Source: Phycisphaerales bacterium UBA2421 (lineage in GTDB: Bacteria > Planctomycetota > Phycisphaerae > Tepidisphaerales > Tepidisphaeraceae). Taken from it: a DNA stretch of 64,000 nucleotides. The stretch lies in contig DDRH01000010.1 of assembly GCA_002343075.1 (NCBI GenBank), positions 698-64,697 on the forward strand. Reading direction: 5' to 3'. A model generated the notes under the pieces. That model was given only the letters and a program-made list of their open reading frames with translations. It had not been told where the DNA came from and ran no database searches. Position 1 is the stretch's first letter. Each line of letters opens with the position of its first letter. Shown here piece after piece: positions 23,931 to 32,836 of this stretch. A program made the position numbers and the translations under genes.

Positions 23931-24614
23931 TTAAAAGATATCCCCGATCGATTCGATATCAAACAACTCGGCAAAGATCTCGACGCGGTCGGTGGTGGGG
24001 TGAAGGAGTCGGCGGACGCCGGGGAAGTCGATCGCGGGCATGCTCCTGCGGAGGATGAGGCCGCCGGCGTGGGTGCGGACGAGCGCGTGGCTGGCATCGT
24101 CGCCGATATCGGTGATGCCGTCGAACGCGCCCTCGCGCACTGCGCGGCAGGCCGCCTCGATCCACCCTTCGCCGCCGCCTTTGTTGAGGAGCATGGTGCG
24201 CAGGTTGGCGTGCAGCAGCACATCGCGGCCGGTGGCGCGCGCGGCGCGGGCCAGTTCCAGCAGTTCGGCTTTCAGCGGGGTGAAATCGCCCGACAGTTGT
24301 GGGGCGAGCAACGGCTCGACTTGCAATTCGGTGGCGCCGTCTTTGATGCAGCTTGTCGCTTCGATGGCCTTGATCGTCGCTTTAGCCATGCCTGATTGGC
24401 AGATTTTCGCCACAACCGACGTCTTCCGCGCTGCGGCGCGCGAGGCGTCGGCGACGAAAGGGGGAAAGACGCTCACACCCGGGCAGCCCGACTCGACGGC
24501 GGCTTGCACGAGCGCGATTGTGTCGGCGGCGCTGGTCTCGTGGCGGTAGTGCGAGAGCTGCAACCGTGGGGCGAGATCGGCCGGGATTGAGTTTACACAC
24601 CGATCGGATGCCAT
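23931..24614 (-). CDS. DeoC-like aldolase family protein, catalytic lysine apparently absent
   Basis: 227 residues. The order of beta/alpha units follows deoxyribose-phosphate aldolase: G-V-S-V-F-P-P-F-V near residue 46 (V-C-V-N-P-x-x-V in DeoC), then V-V-A-K-I-C-Q, K-A-I-E-A near 86, and G-A-T-E-L-Q-V-E-P near residue 93. In DeoC the Schiff-base Lys sits in F-V-K-T-S-T-G; the matching position here reads F-D-G-I-T-D-I-G, without Lys, and the assisting Asp of E-I-D-M-V is Gln. So it may be inactive or catalyse something else. The gene follows two aldehyde dehydrogenase genes, overlapping the nearer by 22 bases, the context known for deoC in Actinobacteria and planctomycetes. Confidence 0.65.
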   Translation of the reverse strand: MASDRCVNSIPADLAPRLQLSHYRHETSAADTIALVQAAVESGCPGVSVFPPFVADASRAAARKTSVVAKICQSGMAKATIKAIEATSCIKDGATELQVEPLLAPQLSGDFTPLKAELLELARAARATGRDVLLHANLRTMLLNKGGGEGWIEAACRAVREGAFDGITDIGDDASHALVRTHAGGLILRRSMPAIDFPGVRRLLHPTTDRVEIFAELFDIESIGDIF

Positions 24615-25543
24615 GTGGTCTTTGTTTCCTGGGTCTGAAGAATCATGTACGGCGACTGGGCTTCGTCCTTGCTCCAGTCGCGGTCATGGAAGATGACTCG
24701 CTTCATGTTCTCCGCCCCTTTCTGTTGCAGCAGTTTGCGCTCGGCAGGTTCGCCATTGCAGGCAATGACTGCGTTGACATCCATATGACTAGCCATGTGC
24801 TCGCACAATTCGCTGCGCAGGCCGGTGAGGATGTTCACCACCCCGCCGGGCAGGTCGCTGGTGGCGAGCACCTCGGCAAACGAGACCGCAGCGAGTGGGT
24901 TGGAGTATGACGCCAGCGCGATGACCGAGTTGCCCCCGCAAATGGCTGGCATGATGACGCTGATCAGCCCGAGCAATCCAGATTTTTCCGGTGCGATCGC
25001 GGCGACGATGCCGGTTGTTTCGAGCATGCTGAAGTTGAAATGACTCGACTGCACCGGGTTTACGGTGGAAAAGATCTGCTGATACTTGTCGGCCCAGCCG
25101 GCGTAGTACAGCGTACGGTCAATGGATTGCTCGACTTCTTTCGTGGCCGATGAATTGTCGCCGCCGCATTGGACGAGTTCGGCGATGAACTGCGCCCTGC
25201 GGCCTTCGAGCATCTCGGCGATGCGGTAAAGGATCTGCGATCGGTTGTATGCGGCGCGTTTTGCCCAGCCGGCCTGCGCGGGGCGGGCCGCTACAACCGC
25301 GTCGCGAAAATCCTTTCGGGAACAAAGGCACATGTTGGCGATCGGCTCGTTTCGGGCGTCTTTCAACAGGTAGAAGCGGCCCGACTCGGTGCGGGGAAAC
25401 TTCCCGCCGACGAAGATCTTGTAGGTCTTCAGCACTGGAATGCGCGCGTCGCCGTGGTCGTCCTGCAGCCGCGCCGCCCGCAAGGGTTTGACCGCGGCGA
25501 GAGTGCCGTTGGATTTACCGTTGGTTGAAGGTCGTTTTGCCAT
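24593..25543 (-). CDS. Short aldehyde dehydrogenase-like protein without catalytic domain
   Basis: 316 residues, compared with about 490 for a full enzyme. The N-terminal part matches ALDHs (K-I-F-V-G-G-K-F near residue 42, R-S-Q-I-L-Y-R-I-A near 100, Y-Y-A-G-W-A-D-K-Y near 147, G-L-L-G-L-I-S-V-I-M-P near 185, L-P-G-G-V-V-N-I-L-T-G near 228), but the protein ends where the ELGGK and catalytic-Cys part would begin. The end is a natural-looking stop, not a frameshift. Such a full ALDH plus truncated ALDH-like pair corresponds to the two halves of ALDH16 proteins. Probably a non-catalytic partner of the enzyme at 25764-27236. Confidence 0.8.
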   Translation of the reverse strand: MAKRPSTNGKSNGTLAAVKPLRAARLQDDHGDARIPVLKTYKIFVGGKFPRTESGRFYLLKDARNEPIANMCLCSRKDFRDAVVAARPAQAGWAKRAAYNRSQILYRIAEMLEGRRAQFIAELVQCGGDNSSATKEVEQSIDRTLYYAGWADKYQQIFSTVNPVQSSHFNFSMLETTGIVAAIAPEKSGLLGLISVIMPAICGGNSVIALASYSNPLAAVSFAEVLATSDLPGGVVNILTGLRSELCEHMASHMDVNAVIACNGEPAERKLLQQKGAENMKRVIFHDRDWSKDEAQSPYMILQTQETKTTWHPIGV

Positions 25544-25763
25544 GCTGAAATCTCTTTAAGCCTCTGAACTGTTAGCCACAGATAAACACAGATGAAGCGC
25601 AGAAAGATTGCACAAATTTCCAGGCCCGCTGGCAGTTGACTGAGGTCTGATCGCTGAGTCAGGGTGAATCAGTATGACTTCAACCTTGTTCATCCGTGTT
25701 CATCCGTGTGCATATGTGGCTATATTGTTTTCTCCGAGTCTCTGTATCTCTGTGTCTCCGTGG
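25544..25763. repeat. Intergenic region with dispersed repeat units (ALDH pair gap)
   Basis: The 220 bases between the two ALDH genes hold AGCCACAGATAAACACAGAT (from 25574) and its inverted relative TTCATCCGTGTTCATCCGTG (from 25689), plus CTCTGTGTCTCCGTGGT (about 25747-25763). The same wording recurs at 52550-52577 inside a coding region. No gene is supported. Confidence 0.55.
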
Positions 25764-27236
25764 TCAATCAACTCTGAGATATGCCGCAAGGCCATGCAGC
25801 CCGCCTTCACGGCCTACGCCGGATTCTTTGTACCCGCCGAAAGGAGAAGTCGGGTCGAACTTGTTGTAGGTGTTCGCCCAGACCACGCCGGCGCGCATGG
25901 CGTTGGTGATTTTGAAGATCTTGCTGCCCTTGTCCGTCCACACTCCGCCGCTGAGGCCGTAGGGCGTATTGTTTGCCTTCTCGACCGCCTCCTCCGGCGT
26001 GCGAAAAGTCTGGACAGCGAGCACCGGCCCGAAGATCTCTTCCTGCACCACCCGGTGTGACTGCGCGCAATTCAGGAAGAGCGTCGGTCGGCAGAAAAAT
26101 CCCTTCGCGGGCAGTTCGCAATCGGTCTGCCACACGTTGGCTCCTTCATCGCCTGCAAGCGAAAGATAGCCGTTGATCTTCTCAAGCTGCATCTTGCTGT
26201 TGATGGCACCAATGTCGGTGTTCTTGTCCAGCGGGTCGCCGACGATGAGCGTCTGCATGCGATCCTGCAACTTGGCGATCACTTTGTCGTGGATACTTTC
26301 CTGCACCAGCAGCCGCGAGCCGGCGCAGCAGACATGGCCCTGATTGAAGAAGATGCCGTTGATGATTCCCTCGACCGCCTGATCGATCGTGGCATCATCA
26401 AAGATGACGTTAGCCGCCTTGCCGCCGAGTTCGAGCGTGTACTTTTTGTTCGTGCCAGCGATGGCACTCATGATTCGCTTGCCGACATCAGTGCTGCCGG
26501 TGAAGGCGATCTTGTCGATGCCCGGGTGGTTGACGATTGCCGCGCCAGTATCGCCGGCACCCGTGATGATGTTGACGACTCCCGGCGGAAGGTCGCAGTC
26601 CTGGATAATCTCCGCGAGCTTCAGCGAGGTGAGCGGGGTGGTCTCAGCGGGCTTGAGAACGACGGTGTTGCCACAGGCGATCGCGGGGGCGATTTTCCAT
26701 GCGGCCATCAGCAAAGGGAAGTTCCAGGGAATAATCTGCCCACAGACACCCAGCGCGCGCGGCGCGCGGCCGGGAAAGGCGTACTCGAGTTTGTCTGCCC
26801 AGCCGGCGTAGTAAAAGAAGTGGGCGGCAACGAGCGGGATATCCACATCCCTACTTTCACGTATGGCCTTACCACCATCCATGGACTCGATAATGGAGAG
26901 TTCGCGGGCGCGTTCCTGGATCATGCGCGCGATGCGGTAGACATATTTTCCTCGTTCTTTCGCGGGCATTTTCGACCAGACTTTGTCGTATGCGTTGCGC
27001 GCCGATTTGACGGCGCGATCGACGTCTTTGTGGGTTGCTGAAGCCACCTGGCTCAGCGGCTTCTCGGTTGCCGGGTTCACGGTCTCGAAAGTTTTGCCTT
27101 CCGTCGATGGCGAGAACTTGCCGCCGATGAAAAGGTCATAGCTCGGCTTGATTTCGACCTTCGCCGTCTCGGGTGCTGGGGCGTATTGCCACCGGGTAGA
27201 GAAGTTGAGACGCAGCGGGGGATTTTGAGTAGGCAT
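25764..27236 (-). CDS. Aldehyde dehydrogenase (full length, ALDH16-like N-terminal half)
   Basis: 490 residues. All key motifs are present: P-W-N-F-P-L near residue 170, K-P-A-E-x-T-P near 197, F-T-G-S-T-D-V-G near 245, E-L-G-G-K-A-A-N near 268, and the catalytic cysteine in G-H-V-C-C-A-G-S-R near 304. It oxidises an aldehyde to an acid with NAD(P)+. Together with the truncated ALDH downstream and the DeoC-like gene it forms a three-gene unit; removal of acetaldehyde formed by deoxyribose-phosphate cleavage would fit if the aldolase is active. GAAGGA precedes the ATG, and a TATAAT box lies at 27258-27263. Confidence 0.9.
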   Translation of the reverse strand: MPTQNPPLRLNFSTRWQYAPAPETAKVEIKPSYDLFIGGKFSPSTEGKTFETVNPATEKPLSQVASATHKDVDRAVKSARNAYDKVWSKMPAKERGKYVYRIARMIQERARELSIIESMDGGKAIRESRDVDIPLVAAHFFYYAGWADKLEYAFPGRAPRALGVCGQIIPWNFPLLMAAWKIAPAIACGNTVVLKPAETTPLTSLKLAEIIQDCDLPPGVVNIITGAGDTGAAIVNHPGIDKIAFTGSTDVGKRIMSAIAGTNKKYTLELGGKAANVIFDDATIDQAVEGIINGIFFNQGHVCCAGSRLLVQESIHDKVIAKLQDRMQTLIVGDPLDKNTDIGAINSKMQLEKINGYLSLAGDEGANVWQTDCELPAKGFFCRPTLFLNCAQSHRVVQEEIFGPVLAVQTFRTPEEAVEKANNTPYGLSGGVWTDKGSKIFKITNAMRAGVVWANTYNKFDPTSPFGGYKESGVGREGGLHGLAAYLRVD

Positions 27237-27257
27237 GGAGAGGGTCCTTCAGATGGC

Positions 27258-27263
27258 ATTATA
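27258..27263 (-). promoter_or_regulatory. Perfect -10 box (TATAAT) upstream of the aldehyde dehydrogenase gene
   Basis: TATAAT on the minus strand, 21 bases before the ATG at 27236. No convincing -35 box is seen at 16-18 bases, so an activator-dependent promoter is possible. Confidence 0.45.
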
Positions 27264-27329
27264 CCGATTTTCGCCCCAATAGTTGTGCCGTGGGGCTTGT
27301 TTTGCGTGCTTCAGTCGAGCCGTCATTGC

Positions 27330-28319
27330 TTAGATGTCGACTCCAACGCTCGCCATCAGCCGAACGGCATTGTTGCGGTAGAGTTTTTGCAATACCGGAT
27401 CGGGCAGACAAAGGCCGCGCAACGTGGGCTGCTGCATTTCGGGGAGGTCGGGGTCGGTGATGGGGCTGTCGCCGACGAATGCGGTCTCCCACAGTTTTCG
27501 GTGCACCCAGAATCGGCTGGCATAGAAGTCAAACCCGCGATCATCCCCGCTGACCTGATCGCTACCGAAGAGGATGCGGTCCTGGTTACGGATGAAAAAT
27601 TCGCGCATTGCATCGCGCCGGCAGCAGACTTCCCGCTGCATCCATCGTGTGGCAGAGCAGTCGAGCCAGAGATTTGGAAACCGGTCGAGCAAGCCCTGCA
27701 GCCGCGGAAGGTCTTCCGGGTTGCCGCCGAGGTGTGCTCCAACCCACGGGTTGCCGTCCACTGACTCGATCGCCTCGGCAAAGAGCTGGTAGTGAAGATC
27801 GCGCGTGCCAAACTTCGCGGTGTCGGCGTACTTGGATTGATACCAAAGCTCCGGATCACCCACGTGTGACATGATGATCATCCTGCGGTCGAGCACCGCT
27901 TTCAGCACCCGGTGAAAGATGGGCGAATCAAATGTCATGTTGGCGCGCGCGAGCGTGCCGGGTGCCATGTGAAACTTGGCGATGCGCGTGCCGATGTTGT
28001 AAAAGCCGTCGAGCCGTCTCAGCCAATCGTCGACCCAGCCCGTGGTGCCAATGTCGCGCCATGCCGGAACGGCATTGAAGTGAATGCGTTCACCCCAGAC
28101 GCGCTTTAGGCGGATTGCCTCTTCGAGCGGGCCCATGGTGAAGAACGTATCGATCCCATAATGGTCGGCGGCGGCGAACCACGCGCTGGCATGCGCGGCG
28201 CTGAGCAGGTGACAATGAAAGTCAATCACTTTGCCACGCACCTTTGGCCGGGGCATCGGAGCGCGCAGATTTTGGCCGGTGCGGTTGTGCTCGGGAACTT
28301 GGGGCGAAGTGTCGTCCAT
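27330..28319 (-). CDS. Amidohydrolase-family (TIM-barrel) metal-dependent hydrolase
   Basis: 329 residues from the ATG at 28319 (an in-frame start at 28436 would overlap the promoter region of the divergent gene). V-I-D-F-H-C-H-L near residue 30 is the first metal motif; further ligands are likely in I-I-M-S-H-V-G-D (near 150), G-A-H-L-G-G-N-P-E (near 195) and F-G-S-D (near 255). This pattern fits the PF04909 amidohydrolase group (decarboxylases and lactonases). Substrate unknown. It follows the ALDH operon on the same strand 90 bases away, but upstream of it, so it may belong to a different unit. Confidence 0.8.
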   Translation of the reverse strand: MDDTSPQVPEHNRTGQNLRAPMPRPKVRGKVIDFHCHLLSAAHASAWFAAADHYGIDTFFTMGPLEEAIRLKRVWGERIHFNAVPAWRDIGTTGWVDDWLRRLDGFYNIGTRIAKFHMAPGTLARANMTFDSPIFHRVLKAVLDRRMIIMSHVGDPELWYQSKYADTAKFGTRDLHYQLFAEAIESVDGNPWVGAHLGGNPEDLPRLQGLLDRFPNLWLDCSATRWMQREVCCRRDAMREFFIRNQDRILFGSDQVSGDDRGFDFYASRFWVHRKLWETAFVGDSPITDPDLPEMQQPTLRGLCLPDPVLQKLYRNNAVRLMASVGVDI

Positions 28320-28494
28320 TGAAATGATTTGATGGTAAGCACCGACTGTTATGCTGTCGAATTGGCCCCCGAGGGGCGCGGAAATCCGGCGCGGGAGTCG
28401 GGGAAGATTGACATACGGGCACTGGTGCGCCGACAATGAAAAATCGGGCGAGGCTTGCCCACAGGATCAGTTGTTGCAGGAAGGGTTTAGCACC

Positions 28495-30714
28495 ATGAGT
28501 TACCGCATCGGTTCTGCTGCACGCACGGTTGTCGAGTCGCTGGAGGTCCGCCAATTGCTGGCGAGCATCAGCGGGACAGTCATCGAAGATCTGGACAACG
28601 ACGGCCAGCGCGACGGCCGGGAGCGGGCGCTGGCAGGCGTGACCGTCTTTCTCGACCAGAACCGCAACCGCCAACTCGATGCCGGCGAGGCAAGCACGGT
28701 GACCAACTCCGCAGGCCGTTACGAGTTTGCCGGGTTGCCCGTCGGTCAGTACTTCGTCTCTCACCTTCCCCCGGCAGGGTACGGCCAGAACTCCCCGGGC
28801 AAAGGTGGCTTCGGCAATTTTAGTGGCAAATTTAACATTACTCTTGCCTTTGCCAGCGGGGTTACCGATGAACTGCGCTCGATCGTCGAATCGGCTGCAG
28901 CGCGCTGGGAAAAGGTGTTGGTGGGTGACCTCACGGGTGTGGCCGATGAACGTTACGGCGATATCGATGACATTGTGATTGAAATCTTTGCCAAGAAAGT
29001 CGATGGTGTGGGCGGCACGCTCGCGTCTGCAGGGCCGCGATTGGTTCGCGACGCCTCGATCGCTCGCGGTGCCAACTTGCCGTATCGCTCAGCGGCGACG
29101 TTCGACATTGCCGACAGCAAAAACCCGGGTTTATACGACACAGCGGTGCACGAACTCGGCCACGCGCTCGGGTTTACCCTGAATACCTGGTTCAGCTTTG
29201 ATGATGAAGAAGCCGGGACGTCACTCATTGGGGGCCGTCAGGGCAGTCCGCTTTTCCTTGGTGCCAACGCGCTGCGAGAGTATCGCACGATCTTCAACCA
29301 GCCCAAGGCCCCCGGCGTGCCGCTGGAACCATTTACCGCCGGGGCAGGAAGTGCGTTCTCGCATTTCAGTGAAGCACTGCTTGGCAACGAAATGATGACC
29401 CCTTTCGCAGAGTCATCGGGTTCACCGCTTAGCCGTATCACAGTCGGCCTGATGCAGGATATCGGCTACGTCGTCGATTATCGCGCTGCCGACCCTTACG
29501 ACCCGACGCAGCAAGACCTGCCCGTAACCAACCCCGATAACGCCGGCGGGGGTTTGCTCGATTTTTCGTACACCATCACAATCGACGACCCCAATGCCGT
29601 GTTTCAAGGACGCGACTTTTCTTCAAGGCAGAATCAGCGGCCTACACTCGATGCCGTGCGCAGCGAGAATGCGCTGTACGCAGTGAATGACATTGTCAAA
29701 CTTCGCGCGGTAGGTGCCAACGACAACGACATCGGCGATGCCGTGACCGCCGTCGCGTTTTATCTTGAGTCGAACAATATTCCCGGCCTGCAAACCGGAC
29801 GCGATGGCGACACGCCGGTTAACACCGACCAATCGCCCGCGGGTGGGTTTCGCGTGAATGCCAACACCGAGTCGCTCGGCCTCGCCGCTGGCACTTACAC
29901 CTTTTACGCCCGACCGTTCGACCAGATTCTCACCGCCGGGAAGACCAAGCAGGTAGAAGTGCAGATTTTCGATCCGACCACTGCCCCTCGAAAGCCCACT
30001 GAGCTTGCGGCGTCGAGCATTTCGTCGTCGGAAGTGGTGCTGCAGTGGAATGATCGCTCGAACAACGAGTTTGGTTTTGTGATCGATCGCGCCCGGGACG
30101 AGTTCTTCACCCGCGACGTGAAACGCTTCACACTCGGCGGCAACACAACCACATTCACCGACACGCGCTTGCCCGCGGGGACGCAGTTCTTTTATCGAGT
30201 GCGCAGCTTCAACATCGGCGGGCCGAGCAGTTTTGCCGGTCCGCTTACCGTGCGCACCGGTAATCTCGGCGAACGGGTGATCGATGTCACCGAGCAGGTG
30301 GCCTTCAATCGACCCGAAGCCAAAGCCCGCGGGCAGGTTTCCGGGTTGTTTGATCCCAACGCGCTCAACAGCAACAGCCTGGTGCTGTTCGGTGGCACCA
30401 AGCTCGATGTCAGCCCATTCCTCGAGTTTGACGGCGATTATTTCGTCTATGCCCGATGGTCAACGCCCAGCAGCGAACTTGGCATGGGTGTGTTTGACAT
30501 CAAGGACTCCAACGGCAGGCAGCAGCGGCCGGTGACGATCGATCTCAACACCAGGGGCACCGAAAACGGTTATGTGTTGATCGGCAAATACACCTTCAAC
30601 ACCACCGCCGATGCAACGGTTACTTTCCGCCCGCTGAATCGTGCGCAGACAGTGAATCTCGATGCAGTGAGATTCCTGCCGGCGTTTGATCCGACAACGC
30701 GCGGCCGCGCATGA
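28495..30714 (+). CDS. Large secreted metalloprotease (leishmanolysin-like) with SdrD-B and FN3 domains
   Basis: 739 residues from the ATG at 28495. Near the start E-S-L-E-V-R-Q-L-L-A is a motif common at the N-termini of big secreted planctomycete proteins. Residues 27-85 are an SdrD-B-like module (D-N-D-G-Q-R-D-G-R-E, Y-E-F-A-G-L-P). The protease domain has H-E-L-G-H-A-L-G-F at 219-227 (zinc site HExxHxxG) and a Met-turn E-M-M-T-P near residue 300. A fibronectin type III domain runs from about 500 to 590, and the C-terminus is a beta-rich module with W-S-T-P-S-S-E. It should be exported and act on extracellular protein. No classical signal peptide is visible. Confidence 0.85.
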   Translation: MSYRIGSAARTVVESLEVRQLLASISGTVIEDLDNDGQRDGRERALAGVTVFLDQNRNRQLDAGEASTVTNSAGRYEFAGLPVGQYFVSHLPPAGYGQNSPGKGGFGNFSGKFNITLAFASGVTDELRSIVESAAARWEKVLVGDLTGVADERYGDIDDIVIEIFAKKVDGVGGTLASAGPRLVRDASIARGANLPYRSAATFDIADSKNPGLYDTAVHELGHALGFTLNTWFSFDDEEAGTSLIGGRQGSPLFLGANALREYRTIFNQPKAPGVPLEPFTAGAGSAFSHFSEALLGNEMMTPFAESSGSPLSRITVGLMQDIGYVVDYRAADPYDPTQQDLPVTNPDNAGGGLLDFSYTITIDDPNAVFQGRDFSSRQNQRPTLDAVRSENALYAVNDIVKLRAVGANDNDIGDAVTAVAFYLESNNIPGLQTGRDGDTPVNTDQSPAGGFRVNANTESLGLAAGTYTFYARPFDQILTAGKTKQVEVQIFDPTTAPRKPTELAASSISSSEVVLQWNDRSNNEFGFVIDRARDEFFTRDVKRFTLGGNTTTFTDTRLPAGTQFFYRVRSFNIGGPSSFAGPLTVRTGNLGERVIDVTEQVAFNRPEAKARGQVSGLFDPNALNSNSLVLFGGTKLDVSPFLEFDGDYFVYARWSTPSSELGMGVFDIKDSNGRQQRPVTIDLNTRGTENGYVLIGKYTFNTTADATVTFRPLNRAQTVNLDAVRFLPAFDPTTRGRA

Positions 30715-30729
30715 CGGCGGCGGGTTTGC

Positions 30730-31527
30730 TCACCAGGATATGGCTGCAAGCAACGCCGCGCGGTTGTGTTCCCACGCAGCCGGGCCGGGTTGCGCTTTGG
30801 GCAGTTCGAGGGTGATGATGGGAATGGCCAAGTCGCCGCCGGCGTAGCTGCCGAGCGAGCCGGGGGTGGGGTAGCCAATATTGGCAGTCACCGGATATCC
30901 ATTGTGCGCAGTCATGGCGCGTGCCAGCGCTTCCCCGGGACCGTCATAGTTGTTCTGCTGGCGGTCGCCTCTAATCGAATGAATGCTGATCATGTGCTTC
31001 GGGCGAAACTTCGCCATCGCCGCGAGAATGGCCCGGGTTTCCGGCTCGCTGGCAGGCTGAGTCCCCCCGCGGGCGGCTCGCGACCCACCGGGCTGGAAGT
31101 TGCGCGCCGGAAAATTTCGGTTGCAGTCGATTCCCCGGGCGTTGGTTCGAGTGCGCCGGGCGTAGCCGTCTGGGTTGGCCACCTCGATGATCGCCACAGT
31201 TCGACCACTGACAAGCGCCGGGTTGGCACGCAGGTGTGCGATCAAGCCGCGCGTGCAATCGACGCTCGTCGGTTCGTCTCCGTGTATACCGCCGAGAATG
31301 AGTATTGTCGGCGACCCGTTTCCAAAGACTTCAACCTCAATGGACCGGCCCTCAACACTCGTGCCGATAACTTCTCGCCTGTTTTGCGGCCGCGGCGGGG
31401 TTGCCACGGCCGGGCTTGAGGCGGCCGGCTCGCTGGCACTGCGACGGAAGTCTGTCGTGTCGACGCAGCCGACCATCAATCCAATGCAGCCGATGCCCGT
31501 GAGGAGGCCAATCGCAATTACTCTCAT
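30730..31527 (-). CDS. M14-family zinc carboxypeptidase/amidase lipoprotein
   Basis: 265 residues from the ATG at 31527. A lipoprotein signal, ending M-V-G-C near residue 21, predicts membrane anchoring. Catalytic features of M14: G-G-I-H-G-D-E (HxxE) near residue 80, N-A-R-G-I-D-C-N-R-N-F-P near 133, S-I-H-S (third zinc His) near 180 and I-T-L-E-L-P (general base Glu) near 245. The short domain and H-G-D-E motif resemble MpaA murein tripeptide amidase and related deacylases, so a role in peptidoglycan recycling is possible. Converges on the metalloprotease with 15 bases between stops. Confidence 0.85.
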   Translation of the reverse strand: MRVIAIGLLTGIGCIGLMVGCVDTTDFRRSASEPAASSPAVATPPRPQNRREVIGTSVEGRSIEVEVFGNGSPTILILGGIHGDEPTSVDCTRGLIAHLRANPALVSGRTVAIIEVANPDGYARRTRTNARGIDCNRNFPARNFQPGGSRAARGGTQPASEPETRAILAAMAKFRPKHMISIHSIRGDRQQNNYDGPGEALARAMTAHNGYPVTANIGYPTPGSLGSYAGGDLAIPIITLELPKAQPGPAAWEHNRAALLAAISW

Positions 31528-31594
31528 GCCGCAGTTGTATCGGAGAAAACGCCACGGCGACATTCGCCGGCACCCGGACTTTCTCGGCTTCCGC

Positions 31595-32701
31595 TTACAC
31601 CACCTGCACCACGAATTTCGACTTGTAATCCGGTCCGCTGCGCTTGACGAGCAGCCGCAGTTCCCATTGATACCGCGGGTAGCTTCGGTCGCCCTTGAGC
31701 GTGGTTGGAAGTTGCTCAAACGGGACATGAAACACAACATCGCCGCTGATCGTTCGATCGGCCACTAAGTCCTGTGCCGGAGCGAATGGCTGCTCGCTGA
31801 TCCAGGCGTCATCGGTATGCGTCTGGTTCTTTCCTGTGCGATTACTGCGGATCGTGCGACGGCATACCAGGGTGGCGGTCGCCGTTTCAATGTTTCCGCC
31901 GCCGGCTAGCTCCAGTTTGACATTGACCTTCAGCGGGTGGCCCCTGCGGATGGGGTAGGCGTCGGTTGTCACCAGTGCATCGCTCACCTTGTGCATCAAT
32001 GACCAGAAATGTGCGGCAGTCCACAGAGGTGCGATGCCCACCGCCAGGTAGACCACCGAAACCCAGACGGCAAACGAGTCGTACGGCCTTTCTGCAACCC
32101 TGAAGTAGTGAAAAATCGCGAAGCCGCCCACCAGCCACCACACACCCGCAAGCAACGCGGCGTTGTTAAACTTGCTGGCGGTCGTCATTCCGGTGGGCAA
32201 GAGCCACTGGCCATTGCCCTTCTCGATCGGTGGGAGCTTCTTTGACGATCCACCGGACAGCAGCAGGATCAACCCGATGCTGAGGTGCAGCATGGGAAAG
32301 AGAATGAACAAATATGGCCCGAAGTCGTGTCGCTTGAGTAGAAACGCAGCCGATGCGTCGCGGCGGTCGAAAAAGGCGTCGACGGTGCTCCCTTTTGGAA
32401 ATCGCGCGACCAGATCATGGGCCGATTCGCCGCCCACATTCATCCCGCCGGGGTAGATTGTCTTGCTGGTGCGCGTCTCCCCTCCGACGGTGTAGTTGTA
32501 GCTAATCCGGGCGGTATGCCGGGTGTGCCGTCGGCCCTTGTGGTAGCTGCTGGACGTGTCCACCGCCGAGAGTGTGATCGTAGCCTTGACAGGCTCGGCG
32601 TTACGGATGGCGGCGTCCTGGTGCCATGCCATGACCAGGCCAACCCCGATAAACACCATTGCCACCCCACCGAACACGATTGAAATGATCCATCGACCCA
32701 T
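31595..32701 (-). CDS. DUF3592-type membrane protein
   Basis: 368 residues from the ATG at 32701; in-frame ATGs at 32725 and 32752 are alternatives. Four membrane helices are visible (about 4-26, 131-148, 185-205 and 215-235). Between helices 1 and 2 lies the DUF3592 beta domain (I-S-Y-N-Y-T-V-G-G-E-T-R-T-S, then Y-P-G-G-M-N-V-G-G, and R-F-P-K-G-S-T-V-D-A-F-F-D), shared by many secreted or membrane proteins of unknown role. The C-terminal 130 residues form a soluble beta-rich domain. Divergent from the glycogen synthase gene with about 135 bases between starts. Confidence 0.75.
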   Translation of the reverse strand: MGRWIISIVFGGVAMVFIGVGLVMAWHQDAAIRNAEPVKATITLSAVDTSSSYHKGRRHTRHTARISYNYTVGGETRTSKTIYPGGMNVGGESAHDLVARFPKGSTVDAFFDRRDASAAFLLKRHDFGPYLFILFPMLHLSIGLILLLSGGSSKKLPPIEKGNGQWLLPTGMTTASKFNNAALLAGVWWLVGGFAIFHYFRVAERPYDSFAVWVSVVYLAVGIAPLWTAAHFWSLMHKVSDALVTTDAYPIRRGHPLKVNVKLELAGGGNIETATATLVCRRTIRSNRTGKNQTHTDDAWISEQPFAPAQDLVADRTISGDVVFHVPFEQLPTTLKGDRSYPRYQWELRLLVKRSGPDYKSKFVVQVV

Positions 32702-32836
32702 GGCGGGAATGATATGGATCGCCATCGGGACGTACACCATTCTTGGCGTCAAATCGAGAAATGCCGAAAGTCGTGGCGCGGGCAGCGTTTGGGATTGCAG
32801 AAGGGTGCACTTGCGCGCGATAATGACGAAGGCGAT

